From contig JAQSWQ010000037.1 of assembly GCA_029266525.1 (NCBI GenBank), forward strand, positions 1 through 33,940: a stretch of 33,940 nt of DNA, read 5' to 3'. Below the pieces are notes generated by a model, which was not told the DNA's origin, did no database searches, and saw nothing but the letters and a program-made list of their open reading frames with translations. The stretch is from Microvirga sp. (lineage in GTDB: Bacteria > Pseudomonadota > Alphaproteobacteria > Rhizobiales > Beijerinckiaceae). Position 1 is the first letter of the stretch. Every line of letters starts with the position of its first letter. This document shows positions 15,921 to 24,154 of this stretch, in pieces. Made by a program: the position numbers and the translations under genes.

Positions 15921-16165
15921 CCCTCCCCCCGGAGGGGAGGGCCGACTCGGCCGAAGGCCGAGCGGGGTGGGGGGCGCGGGCATGGAATGGAAGAGGGAAG
16001 GGTGGCAGGCCGGGACAGCCGCAGGGGCCGAGGGCAGACGGATCGCTTGGGGTCGACCCTGCGGCTGAGACGCCGCCGGCCGGCTTCGACGGAGAGCCCT
16101 ATGCCCGCGCCCCGCACCCCGCTCGGGGCTTCGCCCCGAGTCGGCCCTCCCCTCCAGGGGGAGGG
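15921..16165. repeat. Long inverted repeat, variant copy 2 of the GGGGAGAGG family, with 117-bp unique centre
   Basis: Two near-identical inverted arms of about 63-65 bp (15921-15983 and 16101-16165) start with CCCTCC and end in GCGCGGGCAT. Each arm contains its own hairpin: CTCGGCC-GAA-GGCCGAG on the left and CTCGGGGC-TTC-GCCCCGAG on the right. The core GCCGACTCGG...CGAGCGGGGTG matches copies 1, 3 and 4. The 117 bp between the arms is not found in the other copies and carries no open frame of note, though GCCGCAGGG and CCCTGCGGC inside it can pair. It lies between yejA2 and yejB, so it is transcribed with the operon. Confidence 0.85.
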
Positions 16166-16189
16166 TCGATCGCGGCGCTCGTTCGCTCA

Positions 16190-18226
16190 TCACGCCCGCC
16201 CGATCGCCTTCGCCTTCTCGGGATCGTACCACCAGGTGCCGGGCGCGCCCGAGGCGTATTTCGGCTTGGTCTCGGGCCGCGAGAACATGTCCCAATAGGC
16301 GACCCAGTCGTCGGAGCGGTACCACATCGGCACCATGTAGCGCCCGGCGCGCAGCAGGCGGTCGAGCGCGCGCGCCGCAACGTCGAGCTTCGCCCGCGTG
16401 TCGGCGAGCGCGACCGCCGACACGAGCGCGTCGACCGCGGGGTCCGCGACGCCGGCGATGTTGCGCGAGCCCGGCGTCGCCGCGGCCTGCGAGCCGAACA
16501 CCACCCGCAGCGCATCGCCCGGCGTCATCGACCCGCCGAGCGCCATCGTGGTCATGTCGAAATCGAACTCCTCGAGCCGGCGGCGGTACTGCGCGGCGTC
16601 GACGATGCGCGAGCGCGCCTCGATGCCGAGCCGCTTCAGGTTCGCCTGGTAGGGCTGGGTGTGGGGCTGCAGCGCCGCCTGGTAGTCGAGGAACTCGATC
16701 TCGAACGGCTTTCCGCCCGGCAGCCTGAGGACATTGCCCTCGCGCTTGCAGCCGGCCTCGCGCAGGAGCGCGTCGGCGCGGCGCAGCAGGTTGCGGTCGC
16801 TGCCGGAGCCGTCCGAGACCGGCGGCACGAAGGGCTCGCCGAAGACCTCGTCCGGCACCTTGCCGCGGAACGGCTCGAGCAGCGCAAGCTCCTCCGGCCC
16901 CGGCGTCCCCGCGGCCTTCATCTCCGAGTTCTCGAAATAGGAGTGGAGCCGCTTGTACATCCCGAACATGATGTTCTGGTTCGTCCACTCGAAGTCGAAG
17001 GCGAGGATCAGGGCCTCGCGGATGCGCCGGTCCTGGAAGGCCTCGCGGCGCGTGTTGAAGTACCACCCTTGCGTGCCGACGGCGCCGAGCCGGTCGATGC
17101 GCTCGCGCTTGACGCGGTTCTCGCGGAAGGCGGGGAAGTCGTAGCCGGTCGCCCAAGTTCGCGAGGTGAACTCCTCGTGGAAGTTCATCACCCCCGACTT
17201 GAAGGCCTCGAACGCCACCTGCCGGTCGCGGAAATATTCGTAGCGGAGCTTGTCGAAGTTGTTGGTGCCGAGGTTCACCGGCAGGTCCTTGCCCCAATAG
17301 TCGGGCACCCGGTCGAACTCGATGAAGCGGCCCTGCTCGAACCGGCCGACCTTGTAGGGGCCTGAGCCGAGCGGCGGCTCCAAGGTCGAGGCCTCGAAGT
17401 CGCGGTCCTTCCAATAGGCTTCGGAGAAGACCGGCGTGCCGCCGACGATGAGGTGGAGGTCGCGGCTGCGCCGCGGCGAGAGCTGGACCTTCAGCACCTC
17501 GTCCGACTCGGCCTCCGCCGCGACCACCTCCGACAGCACCGTGCGGAAGGTCGGATGGCCCTTGGTCTTGAGGACGTTGAGCGAGAAGGCGGCGTCGCGG
17601 GCGGTGAGCCGCGATCCGTCGTGGAAGCGCGCCTCGGGCCGCAGCAGGAAGCGGTAGGTGAGCTTGTCGGGCGTCCAGCGCACCGCCCGCGCGACGAGGC
17701 CGTAAAGCCCGTCGGGGTCGTCGCCCGAGCCCGCCATCAGCGTGTCGAAGGTCGCGTCCATGCCGGCCGCGCCGTCGCCCTTCAGCACGTAGATGTTCAG
17801 CGTGTTGAAGGTGTCGAAGTTCTGGTTGCCGGCCGAGCGCTTGATCTGCAGGGCGAGCGTGCCGCCCTTCGGGGCGTTCGGGTTGACGTAGTCGAAATGC
17901 TTGAAGCCAGCGGGGTAGCGCAACTCGCCGAAGGTCGAGAGGCCGTGCGACTCGGTCTCGCCCTCGGAAGCGAGGAGGCGGCGCGGAGCAAGAGCGCCGA
18001 GACCGAGCGCCGCGGTTCCGAGGAGGAGGAAGCGGCGGGAAACCCCTCTCCCCGCTTGCGGGGAGAGGCCGACTCGCCGAAGGCGAGCGGGTGAGGGGGC
18101 GTCGACGGAAGAGCGCAACGTCGACGCCTCCTCACCTTCGCCCTTCGGGCTCGCTCCGGCCGCCAGTCCGCGGCCGGAGCCCTCTCCCCGCAAGCGGGGA
18201 GAGGTGTTGGTGCGTTGCTTGCTCAT
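16190..18226 (-). CDS. yejA: Periplasmic peptide-binding protein (YejA family, second copy) with repeat-derived N-terminal extension
   Basis: A 678-residue SBP family 5 protein. From about residue 95 it shows YejA features: the FGELRYPAGFKHFDYVNPNA opening, the EPPLGSGPYKVGRFE segment and RVPDYWGKDLPVNLG. The start is well fixed: ATG 18226 overlaps the TGA of the preceding gene (ATGA) and has GGAG seven bases upstream. Oddly, codons 8-61 are encoded by a palindromic repeat (18045-18204), and the Tat signal SRRFLLLGTAALGLGALA begins only at residue 63. No ATG, GTG or TTG lies between the repeat and the twin Arg, so any protein that keeps the Tat motif must contain repeat-encoded residues. It delivers peptides to YejBEF; the ligand may differ from that of the first copy. 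Confidence 0.92.
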   Translation of the reverse strand: MSKQRTNTSPRLRGEGSGRGLAAGASPKGEGEEASTLRSSVDAPSPARLRRVGLSPQAGRGVSRRFLLLGTAALGLGALAPRRLLASEGETESHGLSTFGELRYPAGFKHFDYVNPNAPKGGTLALQIKRSAGNQNFDTFNTLNIYVLKGDGAAGMDATFDTLMAGSGDDPDGLYGLVARAVRWTPDKLTYRFLLRPEARFHDGSRLTARDAAFSLNVLKTKGHPTFRTVLSEVVAAEAESDEVLKVQLSPRRSRDLHLIVGGTPVFSEAYWKDRDFEASTLEPPLGSGPYKVGRFEQGRFIEFDRVPDYWGKDLPVNLGTNNFDKLRYEYFRDRQVAFEAFKSGVMNFHEEFTSRTWATGYDFPAFRENRVKRERIDRLGAVGTQGWYFNTRREAFQDRRIREALILAFDFEWTNQNIMFGMYKRLHSYFENSEMKAAGTPGPEELALLEPFRGKVPDEVFGEPFVPPVSDGSGSDRNLLRRADALLREAGCKREGNVLRLPGGKPFEIEFLDYQAALQPHTQPYQANLKRLGIEARSRIVDAAQYRRRLEEFDFDMTTMALGGSMTPGDALRVVFGSQAAATPGSRNIAGVADPAVDALVSAVALADTRAKLDVAARALDRLLRAGRYMVPMWYRSDDWVAYWDMFSRPETKPKYASGAPGTWWYDPEKAKAIGRA
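18045..18204. repeat. Structured palindromic repeat, copy 3, inside the yejA2 coding region
   Basis: A 160-bp copy with the same plan as copy 1: end hairpins of CCTCTCCCCGC/GCGGGGAGAGG, then CTCGCC-GAA-GGCGAG, a central 17-bp stem (GTGAGGGGGCGTCGACG and complement, one wobble), GCCC-TTC-GGGC, and CTCCGGCCGC-CAGTCC-GCGGCCGGAG. Relative to copy 1 the arms differ at several positions on both sides so that pairing is kept. In the yejA2 frame it reads through without a stop, encoding an Arg/Gly/Ser/Pro-rich peptide (residues 8-61). Confidence 0.9.
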
Positions 18227-20070
18227 CGCGGCGCTCCGGTCTTTGCGGCCTTGGCTTCATCGTACCACCAGATCGAGGGGAAGCCGGAGCCGCCATAGGT
18301 GGGCAAGGTCGCGGGACGGCCGAAGCGGTCCCAGCGGGCGGTCAGCGTCTCGCCCGAGCGGAACTGCGGGACGACGTAATTGCGGTGGAGGAGGACGCGG
18401 TCGAGGGCCTTCGTGGCGGCGACGAGCTCGTCGCGGTCCTTCGCGAACACGATCTGCTCGATCAGCGCGTCGACGGCCGCATCCTTGATGCCTGCGGTGT
18501 TGCGCGAGCCCTGGCGGTCGGCGGCGGCAGAGCCCCAGAACTCGCGCTGCTCGTTGCCGGGCGACAGCGACTGGGCCCAGACATCGGTCGTCACGTCGAA
18601 GTCGAACGAGCGCAGCCGGTTCTGGAACTGCGCCGCGTCGACGGTGCGGATGTTCATCGTGATGCCGAGGCGCCCGAGCGCCTGGAGATAGGGCATCACG
18701 AAGCGTTCCTGGCTCTGGTCGTAGCCGAGGAACTCGACCGCGAAGGGCTCGCCGGTCTTCCTGTCGACGAGGCGCTGGCCCTTGAGCTCGTAACCCGCCT
18801 CCTGGAGCAGGCGCAGCGCCTCGCGCAGGTTCGCCCGAATCTTTTCGGGAGAGCCGTTGACCGGGTTCTCGTAGGGCGCGGCGAAGACGGAAGGAGGGAT
18901 CTTGTCGCGCAGGCGCTCCAGGATCTCGCGCTCGCGCCCCTCCGGAAGGCCAGAGGAGGCGAGCTCCGTGCCCGCGAAGAACGAACCGGTGCGCTGGTAG
19001 AGGCCGTAGAAGATCGTGCGGTTGATGTCCTCGAAATCGAAGGCGAGATTGAAGGCCCGGCGCACCCGCTCGTCCTGGAACTTCGCCCGGCGCAGGTTGA
19101 GCACGAAGGCCTGCATGACGCCGGTCGCGCGCACCGGGAACTTCTCGCGCAGGACACGGCCCTCCTTCACGGCCGGGAAGTCATAGGCCGTCGACCAGTT
19201 CCGGGCGCTGTTCTCGACGCGCCAATCGTAGCGGTCGCCCTTGAAGGCCTCGAGCAGCACGGTCGAGTCGCGGTAGTACTCGTTGCGCATCTCGCCGAAA
19301 TTGTGCCGGCCCTTCATGACCGGCAGATCCTTGCCCCAATAGTCCTGCACGCGCTCGTAGACGGCGTAGCGGCCGGCATCGAAGGTCTTGAGGCGGTAGG
19401 GCCCCGAGCCGAGCGGCGGCTCGAGCGTCGTTTCGGTCGGGTTGCGCTGGCGCCCATCGGAGGTCTTGCCTTCCCACCAATGCTTCGGCAGCACCGGCAA
19501 TTGCCCGATGATCTGGGGCAGCTCGCGGTTGCCTTTCTCGGCCATGGTGAAGGTCACCTCGCGCTCAGCGGTTGCCTCGGCCTTGGCGACGTTCTTGTAG
19601 TAGAACGCGTATTGCGGGCTGTTCGCCTTCAGCGTCTCGAAGGAGAAGATCACGTCGGCGGCGGTGACCGGCCGGCCGTCGTGCCAGCGCGCCTCCTTGC
19701 GCAGCCGGTAGGTGACGGTCGAATGGTCCGGCGGATGCCGCACCGCTTCGGCGAGGAGCCCGTACTCGGTCGAGACCTCGTCCTGCGCCTGCTCCATCAG
19801 CGTGTCGTAGACGAGCGGGATTCCCCCTTCGAGCGCGCCCTTCACGCCGGAGACGAAGAGGTTGAAGTTGTCGAAGGTGTCCTGCACGCCGAGCCGCACG
19901 AGCCCGCCCCTCGGCGCCTCGGGGTTGACGTAGTCGAACTGCGTGAAGCCGGCCGGGTATTTGAGGTCGCCCATGAGCGAGAGCCCGTGCCGCCATTCAT
20001 CCTCCTCCGCCGCGTGCGCGGGGATGAGGGCGAGAAGGACCGCTGCGCTCGCGGCGAGGAAGCGTCTCAA
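18223..20070 (-). CDS. yejA: Periplasmic peptide-binding protein (YejA family, first copy)
   Basis: A 615-residue SBP family 5 protein and first gene of the yej operon. I start at TTG 20070, which has GGAG six bases upstream and opens directly into a Sec-type signal peptide (LRRFLAASAAVLLALIPAHA, cleaved before AEEDEW). The mature part has GLSLMGDLKYPAGFTQFDYV, EPPLGSGPYRLKTF and RVQDYWGKDLPVMKG, all shared with YejA proteins. Its TGA overlaps the start of the second yejA by 4 nt. The frame is open about 60 codons upstream of the TTG, but that stretch is Arg/Pro/Ser-rich and lacks a signal. It differs from its neighbour in using a Sec rather than a Tat signal. Confidence 0.92.
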   Translation of the reverse strand: MRRFLAASAAVLLALIPAHAAEEDEWRHGLSLMGDLKYPAGFTQFDYVNPEAPRGGLVRLGVQDTFDNFNLFVSGVKGALEGGIPLVYDTLMEQAQDEVSTEYGLLAEAVRHPPDHSTVTYRLRKEARWHDGRPVTAADVIFSFETLKANSPQYAFYYKNVAKAEATAEREVTFTMAEKGNRELPQIIGQLPVLPKHWWEGKTSDGRQRNPTETTLEPPLGSGPYRLKTFDAGRYAVYERVQDYWGKDLPVMKGRHNFGEMRNEYYRDSTVLLEAFKGDRYDWRVENSARNWSTAYDFPAVKEGRVLREKFPVRATGVMQAFVLNLRRAKFQDERVRRAFNLAFDFEDINRTIFYGLYQRTGSFFAGTELASSGLPEGREREILERLRDKIPPSVFAAPYENPVNGSPEKIRANLREALRLLQEAGYELKGQRLVDRKTGEPFAVEFLGYDQSQERFVMPYLQALGRLGITMNIRTVDAAQFQNRLRSFDFDVTTDVWAQSLSPGNEQREFWGSAAADRQGSRNTAGIKDAAVDALIEQIVFAKDRDELVAATKALDRVLLHRNYVVPQFRSGETLTARWDRFGRPATLPTYGGSGFPSIWWYDEAKAAKTGAPR

Positions 20071-20103
20071 GCAGGGCTCCGAGTTCGGGCGGGACCAAGA
20101 AGC

Positions 20104-20132
20104 GCGGTATGTCGGCTTCAGGGCAGGGTCAA
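20104..20132 (-). promoter_or_regulatory. Candidate promoter of the yej operon
   Basis: On the minus strand TTGACC (20132-20127) is followed after 17 bases by TACCGC (20109-20104). Transcription would begin near 20097, giving a leader of about 27 nt with the GGAG site before the TTG start of the first yejA gene. The -35 is good; the -10 is weak against the TATAAT model, so confidence is moderate. Confidence 0.45.
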
Positions 20133-20213
20133 TGCGGCGCGCCCGCACGCCCGAGTGCAGGGTCTTCCAGGCCGGGGCTGGCGCATCCTCCTGCGGCGCT
20201 GTTCTATGACCCC

Positions 20214-20456
20214 ATGTCGCTGATCGAGAACGAACGCACGAAGCTGCTTGCAACCGCGCTCAACGCCGCGGCGACCTCATGCTTCGCGGTTGGGATCGCA
20301 ACCCCACTCGCCGGTTTCGTATACAATGTGAGCGGATTTCGGACTCAGATCGATCGCTGGGAACTGGCGATCGGGCTGGCATGTTGGCTGATCGCGGCAA
20401 CGAGCTTACATTTGATTGCGAGACGGATCCTCGGAGGCTTGACGAATGAGCGGTGA
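20214..20456 (+). CDS. Small membrane protein, 80 residues, unknown function
   Basis: An 80-residue protein from ATG 20214. A short polar start (MSLIENERTKLLATALN) leads into two hydrophobic segments (AAATSCFAVGIATPLAGFVY and LAIGLACWLIAATSLHLIA) separated by a turn with GFRTQIDRWE, ending in a basic cap with RR. Both ends are probably cytoplasmic. Codon choice is visibly less GC-biased than in neighbours (for example GTATACAATGTG), which may point to a different origin. Its stop overlaps the start of the next small gene by 11 nt, so the two form a transcription unit. I do not recognise the family. Confidence 0.65.
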   Translation: MSLIENERTKLLATALNAAATSCFAVGIATPLAGFVYNVSGFRTQIDRWELAIGLACWLIAATSLHLIARRILGGLTNER

Positions 20457-20568
20457 TTTCATCTTGGCGTTCATCGTGACGCCTGCCATCGTGGTTCTCT
20501 TGGGCGTCGTTGCCATGCTGCTTCACGAGAGGAGCCTCCGCCGGGGGACGCGTTCCCCGGCCGAGTGA
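20446..20568 (+). CDS. Small single-span membrane protein, 40 residues, unknown function
   Basis: A 40-residue product from ATG 20446, with GGAGG eight bases upstream inside the previous gene. It is MSGDF, then one long hydrophobic helix (ILAFIVTPAIVVLLGVVAML), then a basic tail HERSLRRGTRSPAE, so probably an N-out, C-in single-pass protein. The 11-nt overlap with the 80-residue membrane protein implies co-translation and suggests that they form a complex. It ends 12 nt before the convergent cytochrome c gene. Function is unknown. Confidence 0.6.
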   Translation: MSGDFILAFIVTPAIVVLLGVVAMLLHERSLRRGTRSPAE

Positions 20569-20580
20569 GCCTCCTCGGCT

Positions 20581-21123
20581 TCACGGCGTCGGCAGCGGGG
20601 CGGGATTGTCGGCCTGCGTCCGCATATACGCGAGGAGGTCCGCCCGCTCGTTCGGGGAGGGCACGCCGGCGAAGGCCATGATGGTGCCCGGGATGTAGCC
20701 CTTGGGATTGTGGATGAACTTGTCGAGTTCGTCGAAGCTCCACTCGCCGCCCTTGCCCTTCAAGGCCGCCGAATAGTTGAAGCCCTGCGCATGCGCCTTC
20801 GGGCCGGCGACGACGCCGTAGAGGTTCGGGCCGACCTTGTTGGCCCCGCCCTTCTCGAAGGTGTGGCAAGACTGGCACTTCTTGGCCGCGGCCTGGCCTT
20901 TCGCCGGATCGGCCTTGGCGAGGAGCACGGGCAGCGGCTCGGCCGGCGCCGCGGCTTGCGCTCCCGCAGCGGCGGCCTGGGGCTCGGGCTCGGGCAGGGC
21001 GTAGCCCATTTGGCCGGCCTTCTTCGGGGCGAACAGGATGCTCGAGAGGACGTTCGCTCCCATCGCGAAGAGGAGCACGGCGAGGACGGCCCCGGCGATC
21101 TTGTTGACCTCGAAGGAATCCAT
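20581..21123 (-). CDS. cycM: Membrane-anchored class I cytochrome c (CycM-like)
   Basis: A 180-residue protein. Residues 7-31 form an uncleaved membrane anchor (IAGAVLAVLLFAMGANVLSSI), followed by an Ala/Pro/Glu-rich periplasmic linker to about 62. The class I heme domain has CQSCH (Cys83, Cys86, His87) and the sixth-ligand region GYIPGTIMAFAG (Met149), preceded by KVGPNLYGVV. This matches rhizobial CycM (cytochrome c552), which passes electrons from the bc1 complex to the aa3-type oxidase. It is divergent from kdsB, as in several Hyphomicrobiales. Confidence 0.9.
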   Translation of the reverse strand: MDSFEVNKIAGAVLAVLLFAMGANVLSSILFAPKKAGQMGYALPEPEPQAAAAGAQAAAPAEPLPVLLAKADPAKGQAAAKKCQSCHTFEKGGANKVGPNLYGVVAGPKAHAQGFNYSAALKGKGGEWSFDELDKFIHNPKGYIPGTIMAFAGVPSPNERADLLAYMRTQADNPAPLPTP

Positions 21124-21265
21124 CCGGACGGCTCCGTCCTGCTCGCCTGTGGCAGGGAAGGCGGGGAGAGCGCAAGCGGGGCGCTCGGCGGCGGTTGCTT
21201 AGCCGCATCGCCGGCGCTTTGGCAACGGGGCCGAGGCGGCTTTCTCGCCGCAGCCGGCACCTGCG

Positions 21266-22069
21266 ATGACAACGCCGGGCGCCCCTGCTAAGCAGCCGTC
21301 AAATCTCGCAAAACCGCCTGCGCCCGCCGTGTCGGACCCGATCGTTCTCATCCCCGCGCGCCTGAAAGCGACGCGGCTGCCGGATAAGCCGCTCGCCGAG
21401 ATCGGCGGCGAGCCGATGATCGTGCATGTCTGGCGCCGCGCCTGCGAGGCCGGGATCGGCCCGGTCGCGGTCGCGACCGACGCGAGCGCCATCGCCGAGG
21501 CCGTGGAGAAGGCCGGCGGGCGGGCGGTGATGACGAGGAACGACCATGCTTCGGGTTCGGACCGCATCTTCGAGGCCGTGGAGGCGATCGATCCGCGAAG
21601 GCGCCACGATGTCGTCGTGAACGTCCAGGGCGACCTGCCCACCATCGACCCGCGGGCGATCGCGGCCTCGATCGGGCCGCTGGCGGACGCCGCCGTCGAC
21701 ATCGCGACGCTCGTCTCCGAGATCGCCCGGCCCGAGGAGCGCACCGACCCGAACGTGGTCAAGCTCGTCGGTACCGAGATCGCGCCCGGCCGTTTCCGGG
21801 CGCTCTACTTTACGCGCGCGACCGCGCCCTCGGGCGAGGGTCCGCTCTACCACCATATCGGGCTCTACGCCTATCGACGCCACGCGCTCGCGCGCTTCGT
21901 CCAGCTTCCCCCCTCGCCGCTCGAGCGCCGCGAGCGGCTCGAGCAGCTGCGCGCGCTCGAGGCCGGCATGCGCATCGACGCGATCCTCGTCGACGACGTC
22001 CCGCTCGGCGTCGACGCCCCTCACGACCTGGAGCGCGCGAGGGCGATCCTCGCGCGGACACGCTCATGA
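21266..22069 (+). CDS. kdsB: 3-deoxy-manno-octulosonate cytidylyltransferase (CMP-KDO synthetase)
   Basis: A 267-residue cytoplasmic enzyme that activates KDO with CTP for LPS inner core synthesis. The nucleotide-binding motif [15 protein letters not shown] sits at residues 29-43, the DxD region is [13 protein letters not shown], and the later [14 protein letters not shown] and [12 protein letters not shown] segments are diagnostic. The first 20 residues are a Pro/Ala/Lys stretch not normal in KdsB, so the GTG at 21329 ([11 protein letters not shown]) may be the true start; neither has a good ribosome site. Its stop overlaps the pheA start (ATGA). Confidence 0.95.
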   Translation: MTTPGAPAKQPSNLAKPPAPAVSDPIVLIPARLKATRLPDKPLAEIGGEPMIVHVWRRACEAGIGPVAVATDASAIAEAVEKAGGRAVMTRNDHASGSDRIFEAVEAIDPRRRHDVVVNVQGDLPTIDPRAIAASIGPLADAAVDIATLVSEIARPEERTDPNVVKLVGTEIAPGRFRALYFTRATAPSGEGPLYHHIGLYAYRRHALARFVQLPPSPLERRERLEQLRALEAGMRIDAILVDDVPLGVDAPHDLERARAILARTRS

Positions 22070-22923
22070 CCGACAACACCATCGCCTTCCAGGGCGAGCC
22101 CGGCGCGAACTCCCACATCGCCTGCCAGGAGACCCATCCCGACTGGCGACCGCTGCCCTGCCCGACCTTCGAGGACGCCTTCGCGGCGGTGACCGAGGGC
22201 AACGCCAGGCTCGCGATGATCCCGATCGAGAACTCGATCGCGGGCCGCGTCGCCGACATCCACCACCTGCTGCCGACCTCCGGGCTGCACATCGTGGGCG
22301 AGCATTTCCTGCCGATCCATTTCCAGCTGCTCGCGGCCGAGGGCGCCAATCTCGGTACGATCAGGTCCGTTCACAGCCACGTTCACGCCCTCGGCCAATG
22401 CCGCAAGATCATCCGGAAGTTGGGGCTGAAGGCGGTGGTGGCCGGCGACACGGCGGGCTCGGCCCGCGAGGTCGCGGAGTTGAAGGATCCGACCCGCGCC
22501 TCGCTGGCGCCGCGACTTGCGGCCGAGGTCTACGGCCTCAAGATCCTGGCCGAGGACGTCGAGGACGAGGCGCACAACACCACGCGCTTCATCATCCTCT
22601 CCAAGGAGCCCGACTGGGCCGCGCCCCGGAACGGGCCGACCATCACGAGCTTCGTCTTCCGCGTCCGCAACCTGCCGGCCGCCCTCTATAAGGCGATGGG
22701 CGGCTTCGCAACGAACGGCGTCAACATGACGAAGCTCGAGAGCTACATGATCGAGGGCCAGTTCTTCGCGACGCAGTTCTACGCCGAGGTCGACGGCCAT
22801 CCCGAGGACGTCAACCTGAAGCGCGCCCTGCACGAACTCGAGTTCTTCTCGAAGGAGCTGCACATCCTCGGCGTCTTCCCGGCGCACCCCTTCCGGGAAA
22901 ACATCAAGGAGCCGGCGGAGTAG
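22066..22923 (+). CDS. pheA: Prephenate dehydratase (monofunctional, with ACT domain)
   Basis: A 285-residue enzyme converting prephenate to phenylpyruvate for phenylalanine synthesis. The two-lobed catalytic part begins [12 protein letters not shown] and holds [10 protein letters not shown] and the catalytic NTTRF at 171-175. The ACT regulatory domain (from about residue 192) has [11 protein letters not shown], where ESYM replaces the ESRP seen in many enteric enzymes. The ATG overlaps the kdsB stop by 4 nt, so the two genes are translated together. There is no chorismate mutase domain. Its 3' end overlaps the convergent monooxygenase gene by 20 nt. Confidence 0.95.
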   Translation: MTDNTIAFQGEPGANSHIACQETHPDWRPLPCPTFEDAFAAVTEGNARLAMIPIENSIAGRVADIHHLLPTSGLHIVGEHFLPIHFQLLAAEGANLGTIRSVHSHVHALGQCRKIIRKLGLKAVVAGDTAGSAREVAELKDPTRASLAPRLAAEVYGLKILAEDVEDEAHNTTRFIILSKEPDWAAPRNGPTITSFVFRVRNLPAALYKAMGGFATNGVNMTKLESYMIEGQFFATQFYAEVDGHPEDVNLKRALHELEFFSKELHILGVFPAHPFRENIKEPAE

Positions 22924-24154
22924 GCCGGCTCGCCCTCACGTCCGGCGTTCGCACATGCTCGGGCCTGAAGCCCAGGCCCATGATGCGGGCCGGGATGCGG
23001 CGCAGGAACGGGACGGCATTCAGGAGCTTCCCCTGCCAAGGCAGCGAGGGCTGCGCCTGGAGGCCGAGCGTGGTGCTGATGATCCGGTTCTGCACGGCGA
23101 CCTGCACGGCCTGCATCAGCCGCACCGGCAGCTCGCGGCGGCGCTGCACGGCCTTCAAGTGATCGATGGCCAGGGTGCGGCCGCGCAGCGGTTCCCAGAG
23201 GAGGTTCGCGGCCGCGACCGCGTCCTGGATCGCGAGATTGATGCCGACTCCGCCGATCGGCGACATGGCGTGCGCCGCGTCGCCGATGCAGAGCAGCCCC
23301 GGCCGCGCCCATTCGCGAAGCCGGTCCACCTTGACGACGAGAAGCTTGAGGTCGTCCCAGCTCTTCAGCTCGCCGACGCGGTCGGCGACAAAGGGCGCGA
23401 GCGCCGCGATGCGCGCGCGGACCGCCTCGAGCCCCTGCTCCTTCAGCTTGTCGAGCCCGCCCTTCGGGATGATCAGGGCGCATTGGAAATAGTCGCCGCG
23501 GTTCAGCATCACGAAGATCTCGCCCGCGCCGAAGCGTCCGAGCGGCTGCTCCTGGTCATCGGGCCGGCGCGAGAGGCGCATCCACAGCGCGTCCATCGGC
23601 GCGCCGAAATCCTCGACCGCGAGCCCGGCCTCTTCGCGCAGGATCGAATGGCGGCCATCCGCCGCGACGACGAGATCGGCCCGGAGCTCGATCTCGCCTT
23701 CCGGCGCTCTCGCGCGCACGCCGGTAATCCGCTCGCCGTCGCGCAGGAGCTCGGTCGCCTCGCACTCCATGCGCAGGCGGAAGGCCGGGTAGGTCTTGGC
23801 GTGGTCCGCGAGAAAGTCGAGGAAGTCCCATTGCGGCATGAAGGCGATGAAGCGGCAATGCGCCGGAAGGTGCGAGAAGTCGGCAATGGTGATCGGCGCC
23901 TCGCCGACGAGGCCGGTGACGCGCGCGACCTTCTCGTGCGGAAGCTTGAGGAACTCGTCCAGCAGGCCAAGCTCGTGCATCAGCTCGAGCGTCGAGGGGT
24001 GGACGGTGTCGCCGCGGAAGTCGCGCAGGAAATCTGCGTGCTTCTCGATCACGACGACGTCGATGCCGGCGCGGGCCAGAAGGAATCCCAGCATCATGCC
24101 GGCGGGCCCGCCGCCGACGATGCAGCAGCGGCACTGCTCTGCCGCCGTCGTCAT
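22904..24154 (-). CDS. FAD-dependent monooxygenase (PHBH/UbiH-like)
   Basis: A 416-residue flavoprotein of the aromatic hydroxylase fold. The dinucleotide motif GGGPAGMMLGFLLARAG starts at residue 14 and ends in the acid VVVIEKH, the DG motif is VVAADGRHS (163-171), and the second FAD motif is CIGDAAHAMSPIGGVGINLA (289-308). The RGDTVHPSTLELMHELGLLD stretch is typical of the subgroup annotated simply as FAD-dependent oxidoreductase. The ATG at 24154 overlaps the nudC stop by 4 nt. The substrate is not deducible; it has no aromatic-degradation neighbours here. Confidence 0.88.
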   Translation of the reverse strand: MTTAAEQCRCCIVGGGPAGMMLGFLLARAGIDVVVIEKHADFLRDFRGDTVHPSTLELMHELGLLDEFLKLPHEKVARVTGLVGEAPITIADFSHLPAHCRFIAFMPQWDFLDFLADHAKTYPAFRLRMECEATELLRDGERITGVRARAPEGEIELRADLVVAADGRHSILREEAGLAVEDFGAPMDALWMRLSRRPDDQEQPLGRFGAGEIFVMLNRGDYFQCALIIPKGGLDKLKEQGLEAVRARIAALAPFVADRVGELKSWDDLKLLVVKVDRLREWARPGLLCIGDAAHAMSPIGGVGINLAIQDAVAAANLLWEPLRGRTLAIDHLKAVQRRRELPVRLMQAVQVAVQNRIISTTLGLQAQPSLPWQGKLLNAVPFLRRIPARIMGLGFRPEHVRTPDVRASRPTPPAP

